A DNA stretch of 64,000 nt from Rhodobacter sp. (GTDB lineage: Bacteria > Pseudomonadota > Alphaproteobacteria > Rhodobacterales > Rhodobacteraceae): NCBI GenBank assembly GCA_030066215.1, contig JASJCA010000014.1, positions 1 to 64,000 of the forward strand. The letters are read 5' to 3'. Below the pieces are notes generated by a model that saw only the letters and a list, made by a program, of their open reading frames with translations, did no database searches and was not told the DNA's origin. A program made the translations under genes and the position numbers. Shown here piece by piece: positions 43,210 to 52,729 of the stretch. Within the stretch, counting starts at the first letter, position 1. Each line of letters begins with the position of its first letter.

Positions 43210-43881
43210 TCAGAGTTTTTTCGCCACGACGAACCAATTGTTCGGCGCGCCGTCGAACGCCCGCGCCTCTATGATCTCGAACCCGGCCGCGCGGATCGTC
43301 GCCTCCAATTCGGCCTTGCGGAAGTACAGAACACCGGGCGCTTTGCCGATAAGCTGCATCGCGCCGATGACCGGCTTGAGGTACCACATGTGCCCAATGC
43401 ACGGCGTCTTGCTGATGAACAACCCGCCGGGTTTCAGCAGCTCCTGCGCCCGAACCACCGAAGCCTGCAAATCATCGACCAGATGATAGATGCTCGACCC
43501 GAACACCACGTCGAAAGTGCCCGTCTCGAACCGCGTCTCCACCACCGGCGCCACGGTGAATTCCAAGTTTTTCGCTCCGTCCGCCGCCAGCTTCTCGCGC
43601 GCGATCTCGATCATTCCGGGCGAGACATCGCTCGCCACGTAGGCCGCGACCTCGGGCGCCAAGGTCAGCGCCGTCGAGCCGGTGCCGCAGCCCACCTCCA
43701 ACACTCGGTCCTCAGGGCGCAAGTAGCTGCGCACCCGGTCCAGCGTTGCCTCATAGGCCGGTAGGTTCTTGACCGGCTGCGACGCGTATTTCCGCGCGAT
43801 CCGGTCCCAGAATTTCGTCTCGCTTTTCATGCCGGGTCTCTTGGACTGAACCACAGGGTCGATTTCTACACTCACACTCAT
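43210..43881 (-). CDS. Class I SAM-dependent methyltransferase
   Basis: 223 residues. SAM motif I is VLEVGCGTGSTALTLA, post-I ASDVSPGMIEIAREKL, motif II FDVVFGSSIYHLV. The start is set at 43881 because AAAGGAG lies six bases upstream; an ATG six bases earlier touches that site. Convergent with carnitine dehydrogenase, 12 bases apart, and divergent from the LysR gene at 43993, which may control it. Substrate unknown. Confidence 0.85.
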   Translation of the reverse strand: MSVSVEIDPVVQSKRPGMKSETKFWDRIARKYASQPVKNLPAYEATLDRVRSYLRPEDRVLEVGCGTGSTALTLAPEVAAYVASDVSPGMIEIAREKLAADGAKNLEFTVAPVVETRFETGTFDVVFGSSIYHLVDDLQASVVRAQELLKPGGLFISKTPCIGHMWYLKPVIGAMQLIGKAPGVLYFRKAELEATIRAAGFEIIEARAFDGAPNNWFVVAKKL

Positions 43882-43992
43882 CGTCATCTCCTTTCAAATC
43901 TTGCGGGCCGTCTCTGGCCGTCGTCAGCGATCTATCCATGCGTAGACCGAAAAGAAATTGCCGAAGCGCGTTGGTTTGATATACGTAAATGC

Positions 43993-44889
43993 ATGAATTG
44001 GTCATCCATGACGTTTGATTGGAATCAGGTTCGCGCGTTTCTCGCGACCGTGGAAGAAGGCTCGCTTTCCGCCGCCGCGCGTGCTTTGGGTCAAACCCAG
44101 CCAACCCTCGGCCGCCAGGTCGCGGCACTGGAAGAGGCGCTGGGCCTGCCGCTTTTCGAGCGCGCCGGCCGGTCGCTGATCTTGACCCAGTCTGGTGAGG
44201 ACTTGCTTGATCACGTTCGGGCCATGGGCGAGGCTGCCAGCCGTATCTCGCTCGCCGCATCGGGGCAATCGCAAGCCATCGACGGCCGCGTCAGCATCAC
44301 CGCCAGCGACGGCATGTCGGCCTATTTCCTGCCCAAGGTCCTGAAAACCCTACGGGCCACCGCCCCCGGCATCACCATCGACGTGGTGTCCTCGAACGCG
44401 ATCCAGGATCTGCAGCGGCGCGAGGCCGACATCGCCATTCGCCACGTCCAGCCCGACCAGCCCGACCTGATCGCCAAGCGGGTGCGCAACTCCACCGGCC
44501 ATCTCTATGCCGCGACCCGGTATCTCGACGCCCGTGGTCGCCCCGAGACCGCCGACGATTTGGCAGACCACGATTTCATCGGGTTGCAAAACCCCGAGCG
44601 CTTCACCGCCGAGATCAACCGCCGCATGGGGCTCAACCTGTCGCCGGACGTCCTGAAAATCACCTCCGATAGCGGCGTCGCCGGGTGGGAAATGGTGAAA
44701 CAGGGGCTGGGCATTACCGTGATGATGAAAGACCTCGCCGAGGCCACCCCCGGCATCGAGAAGGTTCTGCCCGACCTGCCGGCCGTCGAGGTGCCCGTCT
44801 GGCTGACCGTGCATCGCGAGTTGCGCTCCAGCCGTCGCATCCGCGTGGTGTTCGATGCTCTGGCAGAGGCATTGGCCAAGCCCAATTGA
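43993..44889 (+). CDS. LysR-family transcriptional regulator
   Basis: 298 residues. HTH (FDWNQVRAFLATVEEGSLSAAARALGQTQPTLGRQVAALEE) and effector domain are complete. MNW start matches close family members; an ATG at 44008 is also possible. Neither has a good ribosome site. It lies about 110 bases from the divergent methyltransferase, the usual LysR/target layout. Confidence 0.87.
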   Translation: MNWSSMTFDWNQVRAFLATVEEGSLSAAARALGQTQPTLGRQVAALEEALGLPLFERAGRSLILTQSGEDLLDHVRAMGEAASRISLAASGQSQAIDGRVSITASDGMSAYFLPKVLKTLRATAPGITIDVVSSNAIQDLQRREADIAIRHVQPDQPDLIAKRVRNSTGHLYAATRYLDARGRPETADDLADHDFIGLQNPERFTAEINRRMGLNLSPDVLKITSDSGVAGWEMVKQGLGITVMMKDLAEATPGIEKVLPDLPAVEVPVWLTVHRELRSSRRIRVVFDALAEALAKPN

Positions 44890-45067
44890 ACGGAGCCCAC
44901 GGACCATAGCCTAGCGAACTGAAATCTTTGGGCTGAACCGGACCTTGGTCACCGGAGGAAACGAGGCCCTCAATCGCCGTGGCCAAAGGGCCGCTTTGAA
45001 CCGGTCCACCCTGCTGCCCACGGCTTTGCAACGAAAAGAACCAACTCAGGCCTACCCGGACGAGGCG

Positions 45068-45925
45068 TCAGACCACATCGCCCAACAACCCACCCAAATA
45101 CCCCTCGATCTCGCGATCCGACACCGCCGCCTCCTTCACCAAGCCGTCAAAATGCCGGCTGAAGGTCTGCACCCGCTCGCTGTCGCGGAACGCGATGTAG
45201 TTCCGCCCCACGTAAAGCACCGCCAACAGCGGCCCGAACACCGTCACCGGCGCCGAAAACACGCGCCGGGCGTCGTAGAGATAGAGGCGCAGCGTCGGAT
45301 AAAGCTGGCGGTAGAGCGTCAGCAGCTGATCCAGCTGCGCCTGCCGCAGTTCCGCCGCCAATCCGCGGTAATAGCCCTCGCCGCGCGCCATACTCTGGAT
45401 CTCGTGCGCCGGAATCGCGATCTCGAAATCCGACCGCGACGCCCGCATGAAATCCAGCCGGTCCTTCGACGCCCCGATCGCCTGCTCGGTCGTACGCCCC
45501 AGATGCGGTCGGTATTCCCACTCCAGCATCGCCCGGGTCTTCAGCATGTCGGGCAGCCCCGCCGGTACATGCCGGATCTTGTAGCCCACCGCCTCCTTGT
45601 GCCAGTCGAAGATCTGCTCGTCGACCAATGCTCGTGGTGCCTCGGTCATGGTCAGGTTGATCGCCATCAAATCGGCCGCGCTTTCCGGCCGGTCGCTCAG
45701 GCCCAACAACCAGTCCGACGACACCCCCAATTCGACGGCGCATTCGCCCACCACCTGCGCGTTCGGCAGCCGCGCCCCATTGCCGGTCAGAAGCTGTGAG
45801 ATCGTCGACCGGTCCACGCCAATGGCACGGGCAAGCGCGCTTTGATTGATGCCGGCCTCGCCCATGGCCTGCGCCAGCCGGGCGCGGAAGGCCTCCGCGC
45901 GATCACGTTTGTCCTGTTTTGTCAT
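45068..45925 (-). CDS. XRE-family helix-turn-helix regulator
   Basis: 285 residues. The HTH is at about 19-60 (GINQSALARAIGVDRSTISQLLTGNG). The remaining 200 residues are a larger sensor or effector domain not recognised, with LYLYDARRVFSAPVTVFGPLLAVLYVG in the middle. No partner gene is obvious. The AT-rich region upstream (45926-46034) separates it from divergent DUF2061. Confidence 0.8.
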   Translation of the reverse strand: MTKQDKRDRAEAFRARLAQAMGEAGINQSALARAIGVDRSTISQLLTGNGARLPNAQVVGECAVELGVSSDWLLGLSDRPESAADLMAINLTMTEAPRALVDEQIFDWHKEAVGYKIRHVPAGLPDMLKTRAMLEWEYRPHLGRTTEQAIGASKDRLDFMRASRSDFEIAIPAHEIQSMARGEGYYRGLAAELRQAQLDQLLTLYRQLYPTLRLYLYDARRVFSAPVTVFGPLLAVLYVGRNYIAFRDSERVQTFSRHFDGLVKEAAVSDREIEGYLGGLLGDVV

Positions 45926-46034
45926 GATTGGTTCAGAAATTCACATTACGCCAGATTAAGTTAACCATATCCAGAATTCAAATAACCCGACGAGCGGGCT
46001 AAACCAGTGTCACATTCTCGTTACCGGAGATCGA

Positions 46035-46241
46035 ATGGAAACAGGGCGCCGCACTGTTGTCAAAGCCGTTTTGTGGAACCTGCTGGGGCTTACGGTGATG
46101 GCTCTCGTGGGGTTCGCAGCCACCGGGTCGATGGCGCTCGGCGGCGGGATGGCTGTGGTCAACGCCGCGCTCGGCTTCGTCGTCTATCTGATCTACGAGC
46201 GGATCTGGACCCGCATATCCTGGGGCCGTGTCCAGCCATGA
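46035..46241 (+). CDS. DUF2061 small membrane protein
   Basis: 68 residues with two membrane helices and the DUF2061 pattern (RTVVKAVLWNLLGLTVM; VNAALGFVVYLIYERIW). Function unknown. ATG at 46035 follows CCGGAGAT. Its end overlaps the start of the desaturase gene by ATGA, so it may assist or be co-regulated with that enzyme. Confidence 0.8.
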   Translation: METGRRTVVKAVLWNLLGLTVMALVGFAATGSMALGGGMAVVNAALGFVVYLIYERIWTRISWGRVQP

Positions 46242-47125
46242 GGCGGGTTTTGTCCGAATGGCCGACCCTGGCCCTTTTGGCCATCTGCTACGCCGCCTGG
46301 GGCGTCGGCACCACTGCCGCCGCCGCACTCTGGCTGCCGCTGGGCATCGCCGTGACCACGCTCGCCATCGCGCTTTTCGCCTCGCTGCAGCACGAAATGA
46401 TCCACGGCCATCCGTTCAAGAACGCCGCGGCCAACGCCGCCCTGGTGTTTCCCGGACTGACCCTCTTCATCCCCTATGGCCGCTTCCGCGACACCCATCT
46501 CGATCACCACCAGGACGCGCGCCTGACCGACCCCTATGACGACCCCGAGACCAACTATCTCGACCCCGCCGTCTGGCACCGCCTGCCGCGTGCGGTCCGT
46601 GCGGTCTTGCGCTTCAACAACACGCTTCTCGGCCGTTTGACCGTCGGTACTGCCGTGTCGCTGGTCACGGTCGCCGTCGCCGACCTGCGTGCCGCGCGAA
46701 CCGGCGACGCCCGTGTCCTGCGCGGCTGGCTTTGGCACATCCCGGCGCTCGTCCCGGTCATCGCCTGGCTTGCCACCGCCGCCCAAATGCCGCTTTGGGC
46801 CTACATCCTGTCGGCCTATGCCGGCCTGTCGCTGATCAAGATCCGCACCTTCCTCGAACACCAGGCGCATGACCGCGCCTCGGGCCGCACCGTGATCATC
46901 GAGGACCGCGGCCCACTGGCCTGGCTCTTTCTCAACAACAACCTGCACGTCGTGCACCACATGCACCCGCGTGTCGCCTGGTACCGCCTGCCGCGGCTAT
47001 ATGCCGACAACAAGGAGCGGTTCCTCGAACGCAACGGCGGCTACGTCTACCGCTCTTACGCCGAGATCTTCCGCCGCTACCTGTTCCGCCGCAAAGACCC
47101 GGTGCCGCATCCGTTCTGGCCCTGA
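46238..47125 (+). CDS. Fatty acid desaturase family protein
   Basis: 295 residues. The three His boxes that bind the di-iron centre are HEMIHGH (about 52-58), HLDHH (about 87-91) and HVVHHMHP (about 230). About four membrane segments. It could desaturate fatty acyl chains or hydroxylate another lipid. The family does not reveal regiospecificity. Coupled to DUF2061. Confidence 0.88.
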   Translation: MRRVLSEWPTLALLAICYAAWGVGTTAAAALWLPLGIAVTTLAIALFASLQHEMIHGHPFKNAAANAALVFPGLTLFIPYGRFRDTHLDHHQDARLTDPYDDPETNYLDPAVWHRLPRAVRAVLRFNNTLLGRLTVGTAVSLVTVAVADLRAARTGDARVLRGWLWHIPALVPVIAWLATAAQMPLWAYILSAYAGLSLIKIRTFLEHQAHDRASGRTVIIEDRGPLAWLFLNNNLHVVHHMHPRVAWYRLPRLYADNKERFLERNGGYVYRSYAEIFRRYLFRRKDPVPHPFWP

Positions 47126-47152
47126 CCTGACCCCCATGCCATAGCAGGCGGC

Positions 47153-48049
47153 ATGGAGCTTTGGATCGCCGTCACGATCGCCGCCGCCGCGGTGCAGACC
47201 GTGCGCTTCATGCTGCAAAAGCAGATCAAGGCGGCGGGCCTGTCGACCGGCGGCGCCACATTCTCGCGCTTCATCTTCGCAGCCCCCTTGGCCGCCCTGA
47301 CCGTCGCTGTCCTGATGCAGGCGATGGCCGAACCCTGGCCCCCGTTGACCGCCGCCTTTTGGGCCTATGCGCTCGGCGGCGGGCTCGGCCAGATCGCCGG
47401 CACCTTCTGCACCGTGGCGCTGTTTTCGTTGCGGAATTTCGCCGTCGGCATCGCGTTCACCAAGACCGAAACCGTCCAGGTCGCCATCTTCTCGGCCATC
47501 GTTTTGGGAGAGGCCGTCACCGGCACCGGCCTTCTCGCCATCCTGATCGGCGCCGCCGGCGTCATCCTGCTGTCGATTCCCGCCACCGGCTTTGCCGGCG
47601 GCTCACTCATGAACCGCGCCACCGCCCTCGGCCTCTTCGGGGGCGCCGCCTTCGGCATCGCCGCCATTGGCTACCGCGGTGCGGCATTGACCCTGGGCGA
47701 GGCGCATTTCTTTTTCCGCGCTGCCTTCACGCTGGCCGCCGTCACCGCCCTGCAGACCGTGATCATGGCCGCCTGGCTGCGCGCGCGGGAACCCGGCCAG
47801 ATCACCCAAGTCCTGGCCGGCTGGCGCATCACTGCGCTGGTCGGTCTCACCGGCATGCTCGGCTCGTTGGGCTGGTTCACCGCCTTCACCCTGCAAAACG
47901 CGGCCTATGTCCGCGCCCTGGGTCAGGTCGAGCTGATCTTCGGCTTTCTCGTCACGGCGCTCGTCTTCCGCGAGCGCGTGAGCTGGCGGGAATTCACCGG
48001 TATCGCGCTCTTGGGCCTGAGCATCGTGTTGATCGTGCTGTTGATTTGA
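47153..48049 (+). CDS. EamA/DMT-superfamily transporter
   Basis: 298 residues with ten membrane segments in two EamA repeats (FTKTETVQVAIFSAIVLGEAVTG; VRALGQVELIFGFLVTALVFRERVS). Metabolite exporter or importer of unknown substrate. 27 bases after the desaturase gene. Confidence 0.85.
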   Translation: MELWIAVTIAAAAVQTVRFMLQKQIKAAGLSTGGATFSRFIFAAPLAALTVAVLMQAMAEPWPPLTAAFWAYALGGGLGQIAGTFCTVALFSLRNFAVGIAFTKTETVQVAIFSAIVLGEAVTGTGLLAILIGAAGVILLSIPATGFAGGSLMNRATALGLFGGAAFGIAAIGYRGAALTLGEAHFFFRAAFTLAAVTALQTVIMAAWLRAREPGQITQVLAGWRITALVGLTGMLGSLGWFTAFTLQNAAYVRALGQVELIFGFLVTALVFRERVSWREFTGIALLGLSIVLIVLLI

Positions 48050-48261
48050 GGGACGGAGCCGAAGATCACTCCAACCGAGACCTGAGGAACAGTCCTGCCG
48101 ATCGCTCATGGCCAGGACCTGGCTTTTGTGAGCGCTTCTTGGCGCACTGCCTTTGCTGCACAGCGTCGGGCAGAAAACCGGAAACGGCCGGGCTTCAGAA
48201 TCGCATTGTCGCCGTCGTGGTCGCTGGTAGTGTGCGACTGAACGTTTTCTGGAGAGCCCTG

Positions 48262-48861
48262 ATGAGACGTCACCAAGTAGCTTTCTTTGCGGGCATTGCG
48301 GCGGTGATGCTCGCTTTGCTGTCTACGTCCGCCTCGGCCCACACGGGCGAGGGCATCAACAGCGGTTTTGCCTCCGGCTTCTGGCATCCGATCCTTGGGT
48401 GGGATCATGTCGTGGCAATGGTCGCCGTCGGTCTGTGGGGGGCGTTTCTAGGGTTGCCGGCGCTGTGGATCCTGCCGGTGGTTTTCCCGTTGGTCATGGC
48501 GTTCGGGGGTGCCCTGGGCGTCATCGGCGTGCCGGTCCCGGCGGTGGAGACCGGGATTGCGCTCTCTGGCGTCATCCTTGGCCTGTTGATTGCCTTCGCG
48601 GTGCGCGCGCCCCTTTGGGTCGCTGCGGTCATCGTGGGGGTGTTTGCGGTCTTTCATGGCCATGCCCACGGCACAGAGCTTCCCGAGGCGTTCAATGCCT
48701 ACGGCTACGCAGTGGGATTTGTGGTCGGAACCGGACTTCTGCACCTTGCGGGCATCGGCCTAGGCTTTCTCACCAAGTCGAGTGTGGGCGCCGCCGCCGT
48801 CCGTGGCGTCGGGGGTCTCATTGCATTGGTCGGTGCCGCCTTCCTGTTCGGTTTCGCCTGA
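48262..48861 (+). CDS. HupE/UreJ family membrane protein
   Basis: 199 residues. Signal-like N-terminus (LSTSASAHTGEG), then the family metal motif HPILGWDH (residues about 41-48) and FHGHAHG in a later loop, with about six helices. HupE/UreJ proteins move nickel (or cobalt) across the inner membrane for hydrogenase or urease. ATG at 48262 follows GGAGAG. No hydrogenase or urease gene lies in the window. The 212-base gap before it contains nothing recognised. Confidence 0.85.
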   Translation: MRRHQVAFFAGIAAVMLALLSTSASAHTGEGINSGFASGFWHPILGWDHVVAMVAVGLWGAFLGLPALWILPVVFPLVMAFGGALGVIGVPVPAVETGIALSGVILGLLIAFAVRAPLWVAAVIVGVFAVFHGHAHGTELPEAFNAYGYAVGFVVGTGLLHLAGIGLGFLTKSSVGAAAVRGVGGLIALVGAAFLFGFA

Positions 48862-48869
48862 GCCCAATC

Positions 48870-49478
48870 TTGCGGGGACGCGTATGCATCCTGGTCCTGG
48901 CGGCCGGTCTTTCCGCCGCGCGGGCCGAGGCGCATGCCTTTCAGTCCGGGGCGGATTACTACGCTCAATTCCTTGAAGGCGCGGGTGTCATCCTCTGGTA
49001 TCCGGAGACGCTGCTTCCGCTTCTGTCGCTGGGGATTTTGCTGAGCCTCTGGCACCCCGAAGGCATGTTGCGGGCCTGGCCCGCGTTCCTGATGGGACTC
49101 TTGGCCGGCATCCCACTGGCGGCATTTGTCGGAACGTGGGTGACCTCGGTCCTTCTGATTGCCGGTATCCTGACTGCGATCCTCGCCGCGCTCCTGCAAC
49201 GGCACATCCGGGCCGAGGCGCTTGCGATCAGCCTTAGTTTGGGGCTTCTCGCGTCCGCGGCAAGCCTTCAGGGGCACGGCGTCCTGGAGCTGCCGGTCTT
49301 CATCTACGTTGGGATTGTCTTTGCCGCCAATATGGTGACGGCTTGTGCCGCGGGTATCGCAAGTCTTGCTATGGAGCGGGTCGAGGCGAACTGGATGCGA
49401 ATTCTTTGGCGCATCGCGGGCTCTTGGCTCGCCGCAATCATGACGCTCGTCTTTGCCTTCACTCTAACTGCGACTTGA
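48870..49478 (+). CDS. Membrane protein paired with HupE
   Basis: 202 residues from a TTG at 48870, the most sensible initiator in frame, nine bases after the hupE stop. N-terminal signal ends at AARAEAHAF, and exposed His recalls mature HupE. About six membrane helices (LPLLSLGILLSLWHPEGML; FLMGLLAGIPLAAFVG). Not a clear match to a named family; probably the second half of a two-part transporter. Start codon choice is uncertain. Confidence 0.65.
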   Translation: MRGRVCILVLAAGLSAARAEAHAFQSGADYYAQFLEGAGVILWYPETLLPLLSLGILLSLWHPEGMLRAWPAFLMGLLAGIPLAAFVGTWVTSVLLIAGILTAILAALLQRHIRAEALAISLSLGLLASAASLQGHGVLELPVFIYVGIVFAANMVTACAAGIASLAMERVEANWMRILWRIAGSWLAAIMTLVFAFTLTAT

Positions 49479-49773
49479 GCGCCTCAAAAACCATCCGGAG
49501 AGCACCGCCCATGACCCCAAGGGTGTGGCGCCGTGAAGATCGCGAGCCAAGGACCGGTCGTCTTTGCCACAACCCGCCGCATCCCGAGACATCAGGTACC
49601 CGCTGACGTATATTTCTCTGATGGCAACTTAGCCTCGTAGGATAGGTGATCTCACCAATCATCCTCCAATGAAACACAGATTCACCGGGTTCCGGATTCT
49701 CCACCTATTTGCGCCAATATGAACAATATCAATAGTTTAAACATATGTCCCCATGAGGAAACTTACCGGATCC
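49479..49773. other. AT-richer intergenic stretch, no gene
   Basis: About 295 bases between the HupE-partner gene and the NUDIX gene end. The part from about 49600 to 49760 is clearly lower in GC than the neighbours, but no coding frame, hairpin or repeat stands out. Confidence 0.5.
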
Positions 49774-50472
49774 TCACCCCCGCGCGGCCATCGGTCCGAC
49801 GCCGCCGAGACGGCGGAACAGGCTCTCTTCGGCGCCGTTGTCGAAGAACGGCACCGTTGCGGGCGGGCCCAGGTCCGGCAGCGCGGCGGCCACCTCCGCC
49901 AGCACCACCTCGGTGATGAAGGGCAGTTGGAATTCCCGCACCCTCTCAAGCTCAATCCACTGAAGATGGCTCAATTCGTCCGAGGCCCCGCTGAAATCAT
50001 CCGGATCCCCCAATAGGGCCGCTGCGTCGACCAGAAAGAACCGCGCATCGAAGCGGCGTGGCCGGCCCGGCGGGGTGATCGCGCGGAACACGAAGGACAG
50101 TCTGTCCGCCGCCGGCACCACGCCGGCTGCCGCAAAGCCTTGCCAGTCGGGCGGCGCCGCGCCGGGCCAGGCGCCGGGACGGCCCAGCCGTAATCCGGTC
50201 TCCTCCCACAATTCGCGCACCGCCGCCGCCGCCAACCCCGGCCCCAGTCCAGGTGTGCTGCGTTCCTCGATCCGGCTCAGACAGAGCTCGGGCAGTGCCC
50301 CGGCCAGCGGTACGTCGTGATCGCCCGCATCGAGCGCTCCGCCGGGGAACACGAACTTATTGGGCATGAAGGCCGCCTGCGCGCCCCGCTGCCCCATCAG
50401 CACCCGCGGACGAACGGCGGCGTCCCGCACCACGATCACCGTCGCCGCGTCCCGGATCGCCGTTTTGTCCAT
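49774..50472 (-). CDS. NUDIX hydrolase, NUDT19-like
   Basis: 232 residues. The NUDIX box is split by an insertion: PGGALDAGD, then about 30 residues, then AAVRELWEETGLRLG, as in the NUDT8/NUDT19 coenzyme A diphosphatase-type group. It hydrolyses a nucleoside diphosphate linked to another moiety, perhaps CoA esters. ATG at 50472 is used; longer frames upstream run through DUF983. Same strand, 23 bases after the DUF983 gene. Confidence 0.88.
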   Translation of the reverse strand: MDKTAIRDAATVIVVRDAAVRPRVLMGQRGAQAAFMPNKFVFPGGALDAGDHDVPLAGALPELCLSRIEERSTPGLGPGLAAAAVRELWEETGLRLGRPGAWPGAAPPDWQGFAAAGVVPAADRLSFVFRAITPPGRPRRFDARFFLVDAAALLGDPDDFSGASDELSHLQWIELERVREFQLPFITEVVLAEVAAALPDLGPPATVPFFDNGAEESLFRRLGGVGPMAARG

Positions 50473-50495
50473 GACACCCCGCGCCAGCGGGCCGC

Positions 50496-50885
50496 TCAGG
50501 CGGGTCGTCCGAAGCCATGCATCCGCTTGGCCCACTGGAACGCCACCATCAGCCCCTTCAGTCGCGGCAACAGGTACAGCGAAAGCGCCACCGCGCCAAC
50601 CGAGAACACCGCCGCCAGCACCAGTGGCTCCGGCCGGTAGGCGACGAAGGCGTACAGCATCAAGGGCGCCACCACGTGACCGACGATCAGGATCGTCAGG
50701 TAGGCCGGCCCGTCGTCGGCCCGGTGATGGTGCAGCGCCTCGCCGCAGACCGGGCATTCGTCGCGGACCTTCAGATAGCCGCGCAGCATCGGCCCCGACC
50801 CGCAGTTCGGACAGCGCCGCCGCCAGCCGCGCCGGATCGCCGGTCCAACCGGCCGGTCCGCCGTGGTCTCCAGAGTCTGATCCAT
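50496..50885 (-). CDS. DUF983 family protein
   Basis: 129 residues. A zinc-ribbon-like Cys quartet (RRCPNCGSGPM and DECPVCGEAL) precedes the HHHRADDGPAYLTI motif and two membrane helices, the DUF983 arrangement. Function unknown, often next to the NUDIX gene in Rhodobacteraceae. ATG at 50885 is chosen since the domain starts soon after it. Confidence 0.85.
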   Translation of the reverse strand: MDQTLETTADRPVGPAIRRGWRRRCPNCGSGPMLRGYLKVRDECPVCGEALHHHRADDGPAYLTILIVGHVVAPLMLYAFVAYRPEPLVLAAVFSVGAVALSLYLLPRLKGLMVAFQWAKRMHGFGRPA

Positions 50886-51086
50886 CGAAACCGCCCCTGC
50901 TCGAATTGCAGGCAGGATAGGCCAACGTCCCCGGCGCTCCATCCCGCGCATTGTCCTTGCGGCGGTCTGTCGCAAAGCTCATCGAAAAAATGCGCGTGCC
51001 CCGCGACGGAAATCCGGACCGCGTCCGTTTTTAGGCTCAGAACGCGGCGCAGAGTGCGGCGCGTCAGCCCAAAAAGGAGACACGAT

Positions 51087-51683
51087 ATGAACCGCACTTC
51101 CCTGATCGCCGCCGCCGTGATCCTGGCCGTGGCCTCTGGCGCCGTCGTCGGCACCGCCCATGCCCGCGGTGGCCCCGGCGAGTTCGGCGGCATGCGCGGC
51201 GGCCCGTTCGGCCCCGGCTTCATGCAGCAGCTCGACTTCAGCGAGCTCGACGCCGACGGCTCGGGCGCGATCACCGTCGAGGATCTGCAGGCCGCCGCGC
51301 AAACCCGCTTTGCCGACGCCGACGCCAACGGCGACGGTCAGTTGAACGAGGCCGAAATCGCCGCCCGCATCAAAGCACGCATCGAAGAGCGTGGCCTGGA
51401 ACCGCGGCGCCGGGGCGGCGTCGAATGGACGCCCGCGATGGATGAACGTCAGATCGCCTGGATGGCCGAGGGCATGATCATCCGCATGGATGACGACGGC
51501 AACGGCACCGTCAGCGCCGAAGAAGTGACGCCGGACCCCGACCGGCTGAGCCGGATGATCGACCGGTTCGACACCAGCGGTGACGACGCGGTCTCGGCCG
51601 AGGAGTTCGAAGAGGCCAAGGCGGCGATCGCCGAGCGCGGCAAAGGCCGCTGGGGCAAGCGCCACGGCCGCGGCAACAACTAG
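51087..51683 (+). CDS. Exported EF-hand calcium-binding protein
   Basis: 198 residues. A Sec signal to about residue 26 (VGTAHARGG), then four EF-hand loops: DADGSGAITVED (55-66), DANGDGQLNEAE (79-90), DDDGNGTVSAEE and a last one starting DTSGDDAVSAEE. C-terminus is basic and Gly-rich. Probably a periplasmic calcium-binding or sensing protein. ATG at 51087 follows AAGGAGA. It precedes the ECF sigma operon on the same strand by about 100 bases. Confidence 0.88.
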   Translation: MNRTSLIAAAVILAVASGAVVGTAHARGGPGEFGGMRGGPFGPGFMQQLDFSELDADGSGAITVEDLQAAAQTRFADADANGDGQLNEAEIAARIKARIEERGLEPRRRGGVEWTPAMDERQIAWMAEGMIIRMDDDGNGTVSAEEVTPDPDRLSRMIDRFDTSGDDAVSAEEFEEAKAAIAERGKGRWGKRHGRGNN

Positions 51684-51785
51684 GGACCCACCCGCGGTCC
51701 TGGCACCGGCGGCGCCCCTCTTCCCCGTTTTCCCCGGGCGCCGCCGATTGCCGCGTAACAGGTTTCAGGATACGCCGACGGGACG

Positions 51786-52373
51786 ATGCAGATGCCGTTT
51801 GACGCCCTGAACGACGTCTCGGACGAGGCGCTGCTGGTCGCCTACGGCAACGGCGATGCCGAGGCCGCGCGGGCCTTGACGCTCAGGTTGACGCCCAAGG
51901 TGCTGGGCTTCGCGGCTCGCATGCTGGGCGGCGACCGGGCCGAGGCCGAGGATGTCGCGCAAGAGGCGATGCTGCGGCTCTGGCGCCAGGCGCCGAGCTG
52001 GCGGCAGGGCGAGGCGAAGGTCACGACCTGGCTCTATCGCGTGGTTGCCAACCTCTGCACCGACCGGTTGCGCAAGGCAAGCGGCGTGGCGCTCGACGCC
52101 GTTCCCGAGCCGGAGGACGACCGGCCGAGCGCCGCCGAAGGCCTGCAACAGGCCGCCCGCGCGGCGGCGCTGGACCGGGCACTGGCGGATCTGCCAGAGC
52201 GGCAACGACAGGCGGTTGTGCTGCGCCATATCGAGGGGCTGTCGAACCCCGAGATTGCGGCAGTGATGGACATTGGCGTCGAGGCGGTCGAAAGTCTGAC
52301 CGCCCGGGGCAAACGGGCGCTGGCAAAGGCCCTGGCCGGTCGGCGCGAAGAACTGGGGTATGACGATGGCTGA
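51786..52373 (+). CDS. RNA polymerase ECF sigma factor
   Basis: 195 residues. Region 2 (AEDVAQEAMLRLWRQAPSWR) and region 4 (LPERQRQAVVLRHIEGLSNPEIAAVMDIGVEAVESLTARGKRAL) are intact. Region 4 HTH suits -35 recognition of extracytoplasmic-stress promoters. It overlaps the next gene by 14 bases. Likely controlled by the membrane proteins encoded downstream. Confidence 0.9.
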   Translation: MQMPFDALNDVSDEALLVAYGNGDAEAARALTLRLTPKVLGFAARMLGGDRAEAEDVAQEAMLRLWRQAPSWRQGEAKVTTWLYRVVANLCTDRLRKASGVALDAVPEPEDDRPSAAEGLQQAARAAALDRALADLPERQRQAVVLRHIEGLSNPEIAAVMDIGVEAVESLTARGKRALAKALAGRREELGYDDG

Positions 52374-52725
52374 AAGACCGGACCTCACCGACACCGAACT
52401 CGACGGGCTGTTCCAGGCCGCGCGCGACACCGCGCCGATGCCATCGGCCGATCTCATCGCGCGTGTCATCGCCGATGCCGAGGCAGAGCTGGAGCCGGGC
52501 GTGGAGCCTGCCGCCCCACGCCCCGGCATTCTCGCCGCCGTTCTGGCGACGATTGGAGGCTGGCCCGCCGCTGCGGGACTCGCGACTGCGGCTGTCGCCG
52601 GACTGATGATCGGAATTGCGACCCCGGACACGCTGCAAGATCTGTCCGGGGGGTATTTCGCCGCTGCGGGCTATCAGCTCGAAGACCTGCTGCCGTCCTA
52701 CGGTGATCTGTTGGGCGAGGGCTAG
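52360..52725 (+). CDS. Small membrane protein, candidate anti-sigma factor
   Basis: 121 residues. An acidic N-terminal half (ELDGLFQAARDTAPMPSADLIARVIADAEAELEPG) could bind the sigma factor; one membrane helix (about 70-87) and a short outside tail follow. No zinc anti-sigma motif (HxxxCxxC) is present. Its overlap with the sigma gene and its topology suggest anti-sigma function; not recognised by family. Confidence 0.6.
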   Translation: MTMAERPDLTDTELDGLFQAARDTAPMPSADLIARVIADAEAELEPGVEPAAPRPGILAAVLATIGGWPAAAGLATAAVAGLMIGIATPDTLQDLSGGYFAAAGYQLEDLLPSYGDLLGEG

Positions 52726-52729
52726 GGCA

